Below are positions 39,973 through 48,946 of a stretch of 64,000 bases of DNA, piece by piece. The notes below the pieces were generated by a model. The model ran no database searches, was not told the origin of the DNA, and saw only the letters and a list, made by a program, of their open reading frames with translations. Within the stretch, counting starts at the first letter, position 1, and every line of letters starts with the position of its first letter. The translations under genes and the position numbers were made by a program. The stretch comes from Desulfomicrobium orale DSM 12838 (GTDB taxonomy: Bacteria; Desulfobacterota; Desulfovibrionia; Desulfovibrionales; Desulfomicrobiaceae): the NCBI RefSeq assembly GCF_001553625.1, contig NZ_CP014230.1, positions 930,001-994,000 on the forward strand, in the 5' to 3' direction.

Positions 39973-41784
39973 ATGGTACAGACATCACGGGACGATGCGG
40001 GCAGGATCAGAGGTATGGGCGCGGTACTCCATGAGGAGGGCGCGGCCTTCCGGGTGTGGGCTCCCCATGCGGACAGGGTTTTTGTCATGGGCGATTTCAA
40101 CGGCTGGTCCAAGACGGACTCGCCCATGGAAAACGAGGGGAGCGGCTACTGGTATGCGGACATAGGGGGGGCCAAGGCCGGACAGGAATACAAATTTCTC
40201 GTCCAGAACGGGGAGCTGGATCTCGAACGCATTGATCCCTACGCCCGCCAGGTCACCAATTCCGTGGGGAGCGGCATTATCTACGATCCGGACGGATTCG
40301 ACTGGCAGGGAGACGACTTCGTCATTCCGGCCCACAATGAGCTCATCATCTACGAGATGCACATCGGCTCCTTTTTCACCACGGAGGACGGGCAGCCCGG
40401 AAGTTTCGACACGGCCCTGGAGAAGCTCGACCACTTGGTCCGTCTGGGAGTCAACGCCGTGCAGGTGATGCCTATCGCTGAATTCGCCGGGGATTACTCT
40501 TGGGGTTACAACCCGGCCCATATCTTTGCCGTGGAAAGCGCTTACGGCGGGCCGGACGGATTCAAGAACTTCGTGCGAGAGGCGCACCGCCGGGGTTTGG
40601 CCGTAATTCTCGACGTGGTCTACAATCATTTCGGTCCGAGCGATCTGGATCTGTGGCAGTTCGATGGCTGGCAGGAGAACGACAAGGGCGGCATCTATTT
40701 TTACAACGATCACCGCTCGGAAACTCCGTGGGGGGATACCCGCCCCGACTACGGGCGGCCCGAGGTGCGGCAGTTCATTCTGGACAACGCACTCATGTGG
40801 CTTGAGGAGTACCATATCGACGGGCTGCGCTACGACATGATTCTCTATATCCGCAGCGTCCACGGCGGAGACGAGGAAATTCCCGAAGGCTGGAGCCTGA
40901 TGCAGTGGATCAACCAGACCATCCACGAACGCTTTCCGGAGCGGATTCTCATCGCCGAAGATCTGCGGGACAACAGCGCCGTCACCGCTGATGTCGAACA
41001 TGGCGGCGCTGGTTTCCACAGCCAGTGGGACGCCCGGTTCGTGCACCCGATCCGGGAGGCGGTGATCGTGGCCGAGGATGCCCTGCGTTCCATGGAAGCG
41101 GTCAGCGGGGCCATCACCTTCGGATACGAGGGCGACGCCTTCCACCGGGTGGTGTACAGCGAGTCCCACGACGAGGTGGCCAACGGCAAGGCCCGGGTGC
41201 CGCAGGAAGTGAGTCCGGACGATCCCACGGGCTGGTATGCGCAGAAGCGGTCCACGCTGGCCGCTGGTCTGGTCTTCACCGTGCCGGGCATCCCCATGCT
41301 TTTTCAGGGGCAGGAGTTCCTGCAGGGCGAATGGTTCCGCGACGACGTGCCGCTGGATTGGGATCTGAAGGAGGATTTCCACGGTCTGGTCCGTCTGTAC
41401 CGCGATCTGGCCCGTCTCCGTCTGAACCGCGGCGGCGTGACCAGAGGGCTCTGCGGCCAGCACGTGAGGGTGTTTCACCTGAACGAGGACGAGAAGGTGA
41501 TCGCTTTCCAGCGCTGGGACGAACACGGCCCCGGAGATGACGTCGTGGTGGTGGCCAACTTCGGCAACGCGTTCAAGGAGGATTACGTCATCGGTCTGCC
41601 CGGCCAGGGAGTCTGGCGTCTGCGCTGCAACAGCGACGCCGTGGTCTACAGCGACGACTTCGGCGACAGTCCCGCCGGAGATATCGACGCGCGGGAGGGG
41701 GAATTCGACGGCCTGCCCGCCAGCGGGGCATTGTCCATCGGCCCCTACACGGTGTTGATATACAGTCAGGACAGGCCGGAATAG
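39973..41784 (+). CDS. glgB: 1,4-alpha-glucan branching enzyme (GH13)
   Basis: A 603-residue glycoside hydrolase family 13 protein. An N-terminal CBM48 domain (~20-105; FRVWAPHADRVFVMGDFNGW) precedes the barrel. Catalytic residues are the nucleophile Asp288 in GLRYDM, the acid Glu329 in ILIAEDL, and the transition-state Asp400 in SESHDE. Region I is DVVYNH. This fits branching enzymes or a related trehalohydrolase; I favour branching enzyme. No glgA, glgC or glgP accompanies it. Confidence 0.82.
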   Translation: MVQTSRDDAGRIRGMGAVLHEEGAAFRVWAPHADRVFVMGDFNGWSKTDSPMENEGSGYWYADIGGAKAGQEYKFLVQNGELDLERIDPYARQVTNSVGSGIIYDPDGFDWQGDDFVIPAHNELIIYEMHIGSFFTTEDGQPGSFDTALEKLDHLVRLGVNAVQVMPIAEFAGDYSWGYNPAHIFAVESAYGGPDGFKNFVREAHRRGLAVILDVVYNHFGPSDLDLWQFDGWQENDKGGIYFYNDHRSETPWGDTRPDYGRPEVRQFILDNALMWLEEYHIDGLRYDMILYIRSVHGGDEEIPEGWSLMQWINQTIHERFPERILIAEDLRDNSAVTADVEHGGAGFHSQWDARFVHPIREAVIVAEDALRSMEAVSGAITFGYEGDAFHRVVYSESHDEVANGKARVPQEVSPDDPTGWYAQKRSTLAAGLVFTVPGIPMLFQGQEFLQGEWFRDDVPLDWDLKEDFHGLVRLYRDLARLRLNRGGVTRGLCGQHVRVFHLNEDEKVIAFQRWDEHGPGDDVVVVANFGNAFKEDYVIGLPGQGVWRLRCNSDAVVYSDDFGDSPAGDIDAREGEFDGLPASGALSIGPYTVLIYSQDRPE

Positions 41785-41802
41785 ACGTTCATCGATGTGC
41801 TG

Positions 41803-41837
41803 TCGTGGCGGAACAGAATTTCACAGTTCCGCCACGA
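41803..41837. terminator. Perfect hairpin between glgB and the convergent regulator
   Basis: Twelve-base arms (41803-41814 and 41826-41837) with an 11-base loop. It covers the regulator's stop codon and last codons. No T-run follows on either strand, so it is a hairpin that could stop or protect both transcripts rather than a textbook terminator. Confidence 0.5.
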
Positions 41838-42933
41838 TCCGTCCCGTTTCCCGGGCCTCGTAGCCGGGCAGGGACGCCAGATCCTCCCGCAGTTTGCGCG
41901 TTTGCAGGGTGTCCAGCAGGGCGGCCGCCTCGGGCAGAGCTTGCAGGTCCTTGGGTACGACCAGATCGCAGCGCACGGTTTCCAGCGGGATGAAGTCCAG
42001 GCCGTAGAATGCGGCGATGGCCCGAAATCCAAGCCCCACGTCGGCCTTGCCGAACAGGATGTGCAGGGCGCTTTCATGGTGGGTGCGGGCCTCCTGCCCG
42101 TAGCCGCTGATATCCTCCCCGCGCAGACCGTGCCGGAACAGATACTCGTCCAGCAGGCTGCGCAGGGCCGCGCCCGGCTCGCGGTTCACAAGCCGCGCCT
42201 GGCCGCCGGCCAGATCGGATATGGCCCGGAGCTTCAAGGGGTTGCCCGGCGCGACCATCAATCCCTCCTCGATATGCGAAAAAGTCACCACCGTGGCGGG
42301 CGTGCCTTCCAGCAGGCTTCTGGCCAGCAGGAGGTTGCCGGGACCGTGGGCTGTGTCGTGCATGTGCGTGCCCGCGAAATGGGCCTGTCCGGCGGCGAGT
42401 CTGACCAGGGCGTCGCGGCTGGAGGCGAAAAAGCAGTGCGCCCGGACCTGGGGGGCATGGCGCATGGTGTGCGTGCCCAGAATGGAAAAGGCCGGGTCGC
42501 AGCCGAAAATGATGAGGGTCTGGTCCAGGGTGCCCGCCGGGCTGAGCAGGCGGGCCGGGCCTCCTCCGGCGGCCATGACGCCGTCGGCCGGCTCGAAGCC
42601 GTTCAGAAAAAGCTGCCTGCCCGTGAGCGGATAGGCCATGACCCGGCCACGCATACGGGCCAGAGCCACGCGCGTGGGGCCCGTTTCCGCTTGGCCGATC
42701 AGGGTGGCGTCCGCTTCCGCGCCTATTTCTTCCGTGAACAGGTCTTCCACCGTGCAGCCCAGGCATTTGGCCAGCTTGAGGGCCAGGGCCGTGTTGGGCG
42801 TGTATTTCTCCGTTTCAATATCGTAGATGGCCTGGCGTTTGACGCCGGTCAGTTCCGCCAGATGAGCCTGGGACAGCCCCCTGTCCTGACGGATGGTCTT
42901 CAGGTTGCAGATCAGCTTGATGTCGGGGTTCAC
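41821..42933 (-). CDS. XRE-family regulator with molybdate-associated PBP-like domain
   Basis: A 370-residue regulator. The helix-turn-helix occupies residues ~10-67 (IRQDRGLSQAHLAELTGVKRQAIYDIE, in two parts). From ~95 comes a periplasmic-binding-protein-like domain, as found in molybdate-responsive proteins (PBP_like, PF12727 type): SGYGQEARTHHESALHILFGKADVGLGFRAIA in two parts is the signature. It likely senses a small anion. It is divergent from tonB, with a 205-base shared gap, so it probably controls the uptake cluster; direct evidence is absent. Confidence 0.82.
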   Translation of the reverse strand: MNPDIKLICNLKTIRQDRGLSQAHLAELTGVKRQAIYDIETEKYTPNTALALKLAKCLGCTVEDLFTEEIGAEADATLIGQAETGPTRVALARMRGRVMAYPLTGRQLFLNGFEPADGVMAAGGGPARLLSPAGTLDQTLIIFGCDPAFSILGTHTMRHAPQVRAHCFFASSRDALVRLAAGQAHFAGTHMHDTAHGPGNLLLARSLLEGTPATVVTFSHIEEGLMVAPGNPLKLRAISDLAGGQARLVNREPGAALRSLLDEYLFRHGLRGEDISGYGQEARTHHESALHILFGKADVGLGFRAIAAFYGLDFIPLETVRCDLVVPKDLQALPEAAALLDTLQTRKLREDLASLPGYEARETGRIVAEL

Positions 42934-43138
42934 CTTTCGCCTCCCTTTCGCCCGGCCGGGAGATTCCGGGACAGCGCATTGGCAGGGCCTGCGGGTTTCG
43001 GTTCGCGATGGTCCGGGGCTCCCATTGTCTTGACGGGAATGACGTGTATAAAATGAAAAGCGGATTTCATTGTGAGCTTTTCCGCTTTGCGGAAGTTTTT
43101 CGGGGTCACGTCGTCATATGGGTGCCAGCGGAGCGCTT
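42934..43138. promoter_or_regulatory. Shared regulatory region, regulator / tonB
   Basis: The gap contains a TGACGTGTATA element (43040-43050) also found before the receptor gene, immediately followed by AATGAAA-N6-TTTCATT (43052-43058, 43065-43071), and an overlapping AAAGCGGA/TCCGCTTT hairpin (43057-43064, 43081-43088). TTGTCT with TATAAA at 43047 could be a promoter with a short 15-base spacer. These are the best candidates for operator sites. Confidence 0.45.
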
Positions 43139-44143
43139 ATGACACAGCTTCCTGTTCCGGGAATCGAGGCCGAGGGCAAGCCTTTTTCGGCAGCCGGGCC
43201 CGGCAGTTTCGCCTTCGTTCAGCCGGGGGACTGCTCCAGTCCGGGGGAAAATGACGGCCAGCGGGTTTTTCCGGCGGGAAATTTCACTCTGCCCCGGATT
43301 TTATACATCATTTTGTCTCTGCTTGTGCATCTTGCTCTGATCGCCATGCCAGGCCCGCCGTCTGTATCCCGTTCTCAGGTCGTCATGGAACTTTCTCTGG
43401 TGGCAGGCCCACCCGGGCCGGAGCCCCAGGCTTCGGCACAAGGCGGAACCGGCAGCAATGCGCCTGCGCCGGAAATCGGACGGAAAGCCCCGGCTCAACC
43501 TCCCACAGTGAAGCAGGCGGTGGGAAAACTCGCTCCACAGCGGAGCCGGACAGCCGCTCCCAGCCGGGAAACCAATCAGGACCGGCAAAGAAGTAAGCCA
43601 CTCTCGCCGGCTCCCGTGACCCGGCCCGTTCGCCCTGTGCCTTCGGAAGAAGTCCGCCCCGCGCGGCTCATGGCGCCGCCCGTTGCTGAGCCACCCGCAC
43701 CGGCCGAAGCTGCTTCCGCCGATTCTTCCACATCTTCTACCGATGGTTCCGGCAATGCCCCGGTCGCCGCGATGAATGCTTCGGGCGTTCAGTCGTCCGG
43801 AAACGGAGCTTCCGGCTCCGGTTTAAGCCGTTTTGGAGGTCCAGGCGGCGGTCCGGCGTATGTCTTTGGCGAGGCGGGGGCGCCGGCCTTCCTGCGCCGG
43901 GTGGCGCCGAAATATCCGCGTTCATCCCTGGCCAGGCGGGAGCAGGGCGTGGTCATGCTGCTGCTCAGCCTGGACAGGCATGGCACCCTGCTGGATGTTT
44001 CCGTCATGCAAAGCGCCGGACCCAGGCTGGACGAGGCGGCCATCCAGGCCGCGCGGGCATCGAGCTATCTTCCGGCCACACGAAACGGCGAACCGCACGC
44101 CTGCACGGTCACTCTGCCCATTCGTTTCACCCTGCGGCAGTGA
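43139..44143 (+). CDS. tonB: TonB-family energy transducer
   Basis: A 334-residue TonB-like protein. Unusually, ~50 polar residues precede the membrane helix (about residues 53-72). A long Pro/Ala/Ser linker follows, then the C-terminal TonB domain from ~255: RVAPKYPRSSLARREQGVVML and an ending PIRFTLRQ. ATG 43139 has GGAG upstream; 43118 is an in-frame alternative. No exbB or exbD is nearby. It most likely energises the downstream receptor. Confidence 0.85.
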   Translation: MTQLPVPGIEAEGKPFSAAGPGSFAFVQPGDCSSPGENDGQRVFPAGNFTLPRILYIILSLLVHLALIAMPGPPSVSRSQVVMELSLVAGPPGPEPQASAQGGTGSNAPAPEIGRKAPAQPPTVKQAVGKLAPQRSRTAAPSRETNQDRQRSKPLSPAPVTRPVRPVPSEEVRPARLMAPPVAEPPAPAEAASADSSTSSTDGSGNAPVAAMNASGVQSSGNGASGSGLSRFGGPGGGPAYVFGEAGAPAFLRRVAPKYPRSSLARREQGVVMLLLSLDRHGTLLDVSVMQSAGPRLDEAAIQAARASSYLPATRNGEPHACTVTLPIRFTLRQ

Positions 44144-44164
44144 GCCCCGCCGGGTGCCCGATAT

Positions 44165-44202
44165 GTTTTTCCTGTAAGGGAAAGACATACCGTATTTTTT
44201 AA
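44165..44202 (+). terminator. Possible terminator between tonB and the receptor gene
   Basis: ATGTTTTTCC and GGAAAGACAT form a ten-base stem with one G-T pair around a short loop. A TATTTTTTAA stretch follows a few bases later. It would separate the tonB transcript from the receptor's own promoter region. Confidence 0.4.
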
Positions 44203-44210
44203 AATGTAAT

Positions 44211-44221
44211 TGACGTGTATA
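44211..44221 (+). promoter_or_regulatory. TGACGTGTATA element before the receptor gene
   Basis: Identical 11 bases to 43040-43050 before tonB. TTGACG at 44210-44215 could be a -35 element. The receptor start is 64 bases downstream. Candidate operator or promoter element for both units. Confidence 0.45.
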
Positions 44222-44285
44222 GATTATAGCTCTAGCGTACGCCCATTCAGACAACGCCGTTTGGACACAGACAAAGGAGGGGGAA

Positions 44286-46277
44286 ATGCGGAGCTTCTGG
44301 TTGTGCGGCGCATGTGTATTGCTGGCGGTCCTGTTCGGAGGTCCTGCTTTTGCCGCCGAAAAAGCGGGGGAAGGAGCCTTCAGGCTCGGCGAGATCGAGG
44401 TGGTGGAGCAGGCCGACGGCTCGCCCAATGTTTCGGTCCAGCGCGTGACTGAAGAAACCATGCGCACTTTCAACACCGACACCGTGGACAGGGCCGTGAA
44501 TCTGCTGCCGGGCGTGACCGTTTCCCATGTGGGTGCCCGCAACGAAAAAATGGTCTATGTACGCGGTTTCGACCTGAAGCATGTGCCTATCTACATGGAC
44601 GGCATTCCCATCTACGTGCCCTACGACGGCTATCCGGATCTGGGCCGCTTCACGACTTTCGATCTGGCCAACATCACCGTTTCCAAGGGTTTTGCCTCGG
44701 TGCTGCACGGCCCCAATACCATGGGCGGCGCCATCAACATGGTCTCCAAACGGCCGTCGGAAAAATTCGAGGCCGTCACCGGCCTGGGCGTGGGCTCATA
44801 CACGTACAACGGCTATCTGAACATGGGCACCAATCTGGGCCTGTGGTACGTGCAGGCCGGGCTGTCCCACCTGAACAGCGACGGCTTTCCCCTGTCCCGC
44901 TCCTTTGACTCCGTGCCCACGGAAAACGGCGGGCGGCGCAATAATTCATACCATCAGGACAGCAAGGGCAGCCTGAAGGTGGGTTTTACCCCCAACAGCA
45001 AGGACGAATACGCCCTGACCTACGCCAAGCAGCACGGTAAAAAGGGCACCCCGCCCTATGCCGGGGAGAGCGAGTCCATCTCGCCGCGTTACTGGAAATG
45101 GCCGTACTGGGACAGGGAGAGCGTGTATTTCAACTCCGAAACATGGTTCGGCGAGGACGTGTACGCCAAGACGCGTCTTTATTACGACGTGTTTGAAAAC
45201 GCCCTCGAAAGCTACGACGACGCTTCTTACTCCACCATGCGGAAGCGTTCATCCTTCAAGAGCGCCTACGATGACCATACTTACGGCGGCTCCGTGGAAC
45301 TCGGCCTGCTGGCCATCCCCCACAACGAACTCCGGCTGGCCGTGCATTTCAAGCGCGATTTCCACAAGGAGCTGGCTCCGAAGACCCCGGATGTCCATTT
45401 TCAGGAGGACATCTTCTCCGTGGGGCTGGAGGATACCATCAATTTCACGGACAGTTTCTACGCCATTGCCGGGGTAGGCTATGACCGCGTCAAAACCCGG
45501 GAGGCCGAAAATCTGGTGGGCAAGACGGTGACGGATTTTTCCAGGGGCAGCGCCGATGCCGTCAATCCGCAGCTGGGCCTTTTCTACAAGGTCGGCGAGG
45601 CGGGTCTGGCGCACGCCAGCGTGGCCCTGAAGTCGCGCATGCCGTCCATCAAGGACAAGTTCTCCTACCGCATGGGCCGGGCCATCCCCAATCCGGATCT
45701 CGATCCGGAACGGGCCGTCAACTACGAAATCGGCTACAAGCATTCCTTTGAGGAGCGCGTCACCGTGGAGGGCAATCTGTTCTACAGCGATGTGCGCGAC
45801 TACATTCTGTTCAAGACCGTGCCCGACCCGGACAACCCCGGAAAGCGCATCAGCCAGAACCAGAACATCGGCGAAGTGGACATGTACGGGCTGGAGCTGG
45901 GCGTGACCGCCCGCATTTTCGATCCCCTGCGGGGCGGTATCAACTACACTTGGCTGGAATACGAGAACCACACCAATGACGACGAACTGCTGGACACGCC
46001 CAGGCACAAGATTTTCGCCTTCCTCGAATACAGTCCCATGGAGCGGCTCTCGCTGCTGGCGGACATGGAATACAATTCCAAGCGCTACAGCTCCACGGAC
46101 GGCGAGCGGGTGGCCGACGGCTTCACGGTTTTCGGCCTCAAGGGCACATATGAGTTTCTGGACAAGAAATATCTGGAGCTGGGTCTCAACAACGCCTTCG
46201 ACGCCGATTACGAACTAAGCGAAGGCTATCCGCAGGCCGGGCGGACCTGGTTCGCCAACCTGCGCATGGAGTTTTAG
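44286..46277 (+). CDS. TonB-dependent outer-membrane receptor
   Basis: A 663-residue receptor. A signal peptide ends near GPAFAAEK. The likely TonB box is GEIEVVEQ. The plug domain spans ~45-160, with LLPGVTVSHVG, VYVRGFD and PIYMDGIPIYVPYDG. The rest is a 22-strand-type beta barrel ending in F. AAAGGAGGGGG precedes the start. The substrate is not evident: plug sequences resemble siderophore or metal receptors. Its neighbours (FmdE, class III binding protein) point to a metal complex. Confidence 0.92.
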   Translation: MRSFWLCGACVLLAVLFGGPAFAAEKAGEGAFRLGEIEVVEQADGSPNVSVQRVTEETMRTFNTDTVDRAVNLLPGVTVSHVGARNEKMVYVRGFDLKHVPIYMDGIPIYVPYDGYPDLGRFTTFDLANITVSKGFASVLHGPNTMGGAINMVSKRPSEKFEAVTGLGVGSYTYNGYLNMGTNLGLWYVQAGLSHLNSDGFPLSRSFDSVPTENGGRRNNSYHQDSKGSLKVGFTPNSKDEYALTYAKQHGKKGTPPYAGESESISPRYWKWPYWDRESVYFNSETWFGEDVYAKTRLYYDVFENALESYDDASYSTMRKRSSFKSAYDDHTYGGSVELGLLAIPHNELRLAVHFKRDFHKELAPKTPDVHFQEDIFSVGLEDTINFTDSFYAIAGVGYDRVKTREAENLVGKTVTDFSRGSADAVNPQLGLFYKVGEAGLAHASVALKSRMPSIKDKFSYRMGRAIPNPDLDPERAVNYEIGYKHSFEERVTVEGNLFYSDVRDYILFKTVPDPDNPGKRISQNQNIGEVDMYGLELGVTARIFDPLRGGINYTWLEYENHTNDDELLDTPRHKIFAFLEYSPMERLSLLADMEYNSKRYSSTDGERVADGFTVFGLKGTYEFLDKKYLELGLNNAFDADYELSEGYPQAGRTWFANLRMEF

Positions 46278-46412
46278 GCTGTGGCCCGGGCTTTCCGCTT
46301 ATCGTGCCCTCGCGGCGGCGCCGGTGTTTGTACGGCCGCCGCAGTGGTCCGGCCCTGTTCCACATTGCCGGAATTTTCCTTGCTTCACGGCGTGTTCCGG
46401 CGGGCGGATTAA

Positions 46413-47036
46413 ATGTACGATCATCCGGACAGTTTCGAGCGGTGCCTGGAAGACGCGGTGCGTTTTCACGGGCACCTTTGCGGAGGACAGATCATCGGCG
46501 TGCGCATGGCCCTGGCCGGTCTGCGGGAACTGGGCCTGCGCGATCCCAGAGGCGCGGACCGCAAAAAGCTGCTGGCCGTAGTGGAGATAGACCGCTGCGC
46601 CACGGACGCCATCATCTCCGTGACCGGACTTTCTCCGGGCAAGCGCAACCTGAAGATCAGGGATTTCGGTAAAATGGCCGCCACGTTTGTGGATTTGGAG
46701 GGGGATCGGGCCGTGCGGATCTGCGTGCGGGAGAGCTCCCGCCGCAAGGCCGACGAACTGGCCGCATCCCTCGCCGATGAGGACGACGCGGGAGACATGA
46801 AGGAGGCGCGGTTCAGAGCTCTGGAGGTCATGGATGAGGCGGATCTGCTGGAAATCCGGAAAGTGCGGGTCAGCTTGCACCCGAGCGACCTGCCGGGGCC
46901 GCCCTCGCGGAGCGTGGTCTGCGCCCGCTGCGGAGAGTCCGTACTGGACCAGCGCGAGGAGACGCATGGCGGGCAGACACTCTGCCGTCCCTGTGCCGCC
47001 GGAAAAACCTACTATGAACCGTGCCCGGCTCCGTGA
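46413..47036 (+). CDS. FmdE-family metal-binding protein
   Basis: A 207-residue protein of the formylmethanofuran-dehydrogenase subunit E-like family. The conserved FHGHLCGG motif holds His19, His21 and Cys23. EIDRCATDAI and GLSPGKRNLKIRDFGK follow. A C-terminal zinc ribbon has CARC (170-173) and CRPC (191-194). It lacks a signal, so it is cytoplasmic. The family sits beside molybdenum/tungsten or TonB uptake genes in anaerobes; its role is not proven. The 135 bases before it show no promoter, so it is likely read with the receptor. Confidence 0.88.
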   Translation: MYDHPDSFERCLEDAVRFHGHLCGGQIIGVRMALAGLRELGLRDPRGADRKKLLAVVEIDRCATDAIISVTGLSPGKRNLKIRDFGKMAATFVDLEGDRAVRICVRESSRRKADELAASLADEDDAGDMKEARFRALEVMDEADLLEIRKVRVSLHPSDLPGPPSRSVVCARCGESVLDQREETHGGQTLCRPCAAGKTYYEPCPAP

Positions 47037-47045
47037 GGTAGGCGC

Positions 47046-47921
47046 ATGAGTTTCAAAGCCGGGGCGGAACTCCGCGAAAGGACGGAGAACATGGATTATC
47101 AGCATCTTGACTGGAATCAGATCTGGCGCACGCACCATGCGCGGAAAATGCTGCATGAGCGGCGCGGTCCCGGCCACTGGGACAAGCGGGCCAAGGATTT
47201 CACCAGGGCCGTGGCCCGTGGCGACTATGTGGAGCAGTTTCTGGACATCTGCCGGATTCTGCCCGGAGAGACGGTGCTGGATGTCGGTGCGGCCGCCGGG
47301 ACCTTGGCCGTGCCTCTGGCGTCGCGTGCCGCTTCCGTCACCGCCCTGGAGCCCTCGAAGGTCATGCGGGAACTGCTGGCGGAACGCTGCCGGGACGGCG
47401 GCATCGGGAACGTGCGCATCGTCAACGGCCGCTGGGAGGACGACTGGCCGGCTCTGGACATTGAAGCGCACGACGTGACCATCGCCTCGCGGTCCCTCAT
47501 TGTGGACGATCTGGCCATGGCTGTGGACAAGCTGCGGCGCCATACCCGCCGCCGGGCGTACATCACCACGCTGGTTGGCGACGGCCCCTTTGACCGCGGC
47601 CTGATCGCCGGAGCCGGACGGGAGTTCACGCCCGGCCTCGATTACATCGTGGTACTCAATTACCTGCGCCAGATCGGCATCTTCGCCCAGCTGACCTTCA
47701 CCACGCATCACGAAGCCCGGATTTTTCCCACGCTGGACGAGGCCGTGGAGGGTCTGTCCTGGATGGTGCACGACATTACCGCGGAAGAAAAAATCCGCCT
47801 GCGGGAATATCTGGACGGCGCGCTGGTCCGGGAAAACGGAATGCTGCGGCTGCCCACGCGGCCCGTGCGCTGGGCCGTGCTGTGGTGGGACGAGGAGGGA
47901 CCATGCGGACAGGAGGCCTGA
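47046..47921 (+). CDS. Class I SAM-dependent methyltransferase in the uptake cluster
   Basis: A 291-residue methyltransferase. The AdoMet motif is VLDVGAAAGTLAVPL near residue 80, then VTALEPSKVMRELL. The first ~40 residues are a charged extension. GAGGTAGG precedes ATG 47046; ATG 47091 is a reasonable alternative. Its end overlaps the next gene by 19 bases. Substrate unknown. It might modify a metallophore or cofactor. Confidence 0.8.
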   Translation: MSFKAGAELRERTENMDYQHLDWNQIWRTHHARKMLHERRGPGHWDKRAKDFTRAVARGDYVEQFLDICRILPGETVLDVGAAAGTLAVPLASRAASVTALEPSKVMRELLAERCRDGGIGNVRIVNGRWEDDWPALDIEAHDVTIASRSLIVDDLAMAVDKLRRHTRRRAYITTLVGDGPFDRGLIAGAGREFTPGLDYIVVLNYLRQIGIFAQLTFTTHHEARIFPTLDEAVEGLSWMVHDITAEEKIRLREYLDGALVRENGMLRLPTRPVRWAVLWWDEEGPCGQEA

Positions 47922-48946
47922 GGACCTGCGGGCTGCTTTTTTTCGTGCTTCTGTTCTGGGGCGGGCCGTTGTCCGTTCCGGCGGCGGAAATCACGGACAT
48001 GGCCGGGCGTACGGTGCTTCTGCCGGACAGAGAACCCAGGATATTCTGTGCCTCGCCTCCGTCTCTCTACCTGCTCTACTCTCTGGACCCGTCCCTTGCC
48101 GCCGGGCTCAATTTTCCCCTGAACGAGCGCGAAAAAAAGTACCTGCGCCCGGATTTCGCCCGGTTGCCCGTGCTGGGCGGATGGTTCGGCCAGGGCCGGA
48201 CGCCGAATCTGGAGACGCTTCTGACCGTGCGCCCAGATTTCATCCTGGCTTGGTATTCGGTGCGCGGCGCTGCCAACGACGTCATCGAGAACATGGGGCG
48301 GACCTTGGGCATTCCCGTGGTCTATGTGCGGCTGGATACGCTCAGGCAATATGCCGAAGCCTTCGAGTTTCTGGGGCGCGTCCTGAAGCGGGAGGAACGG
48401 GGCGCGGCTCTGGCCAGGGAAACCCGGCGCATACTGGACGAGGTGGAGCCCGTGCTGGCGGGCATCCCGGAAGAGGGGCGCGTTTCCGTTTATTACGCCC
48501 AGGGGCTGGACGGCCTGAAGACCGAGTGCGACACGTCGGTGCACGCGGAGCTGATCAATCTGGCCGGAGGCCGCAACATTCATTCCTGCCAGGCCCGAAG
48601 CGGCTTCGGTATGGAGCCTGTGACCCTGGAGGAAGTGCTTCTGGGCGAGCCCGAAGTCATCCTGGCCAAGGAGGAGGCGTTTTTCCGCTCCGTGCGGGAA
48701 AACCCGGCCTGGAGCCAGGTCCGGGCCGTGCGCGACGGACGGGTGCTGCTCATTCCGTCCTCGCCCTTCAACTGGTTCGACCGGCCGCCGTCTTTCATGC
48801 GCATTCTGGGTCTGTGCTGGCTGACAAAGGAGCTTCATCCCGGCCGCTACTCCAAGGACTTGGTGGCGGAAACAAAATCTTTCTACCGTCTGTTTCTGGG
48901 CGTGGAGCTGGATGACGACGCGGCCTGGGCGGTGATCGGCCCATGA
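47903..48946 (+). CDS. Class III (FecB/BtuF-like) periplasmic binding protein
   Basis: A 347-residue binding protein of the ABC metal/cofactor uptake type. A signal peptide ends near VPAAEI. ITDMAGRTVLLP begins the mature lobe, and TLLTVRPDFILAW and GFGMEPVTLEEVLLGEPEVIL are family segments. The C-terminal FNWFDRPPSFMRILGLCWL is common in iron-complex or molybdate (MolA-like) members. ATG 47903 has GAGGAGGG upstream. It overlaps the methyltransferase and the permease. Confidence 0.88.
   Translation: MRTGGLRTCGLLFFVLLFWGGPLSVPAAEITDMAGRTVLLPDREPRIFCASPPSLYLLYSLDPSLAAGLNFPLNEREKKYLRPDFARLPVLGGWFGQGRTPNLETLLTVRPDFILAWYSVRGAANDVIENMGRTLGIPVVYVRLDTLRQYAEAFEFLGRVLKREERGAALARETRRILDEVEPVLAGIPEEGRVSVYYAQGLDGLKTECDTSVHAELINLAGGRNIHSCQARSGFGMEPVTLEEVLLGEPEVILAKEEAFFRSVRENPAWSQVRAVRDGRVLLIPSSPFNWFDRPPSFMRILGLCWLTKELHPGRYSKDLVAETKSFYRLFLGVELDDDAAWAVIGP

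Noticed and set aside
42934-44285. Canonical ModE palindrome in the uptake cluster
   Set aside because: No full dyad of the known E. coli type was present; only the shared 11-mer and weaker repeats.
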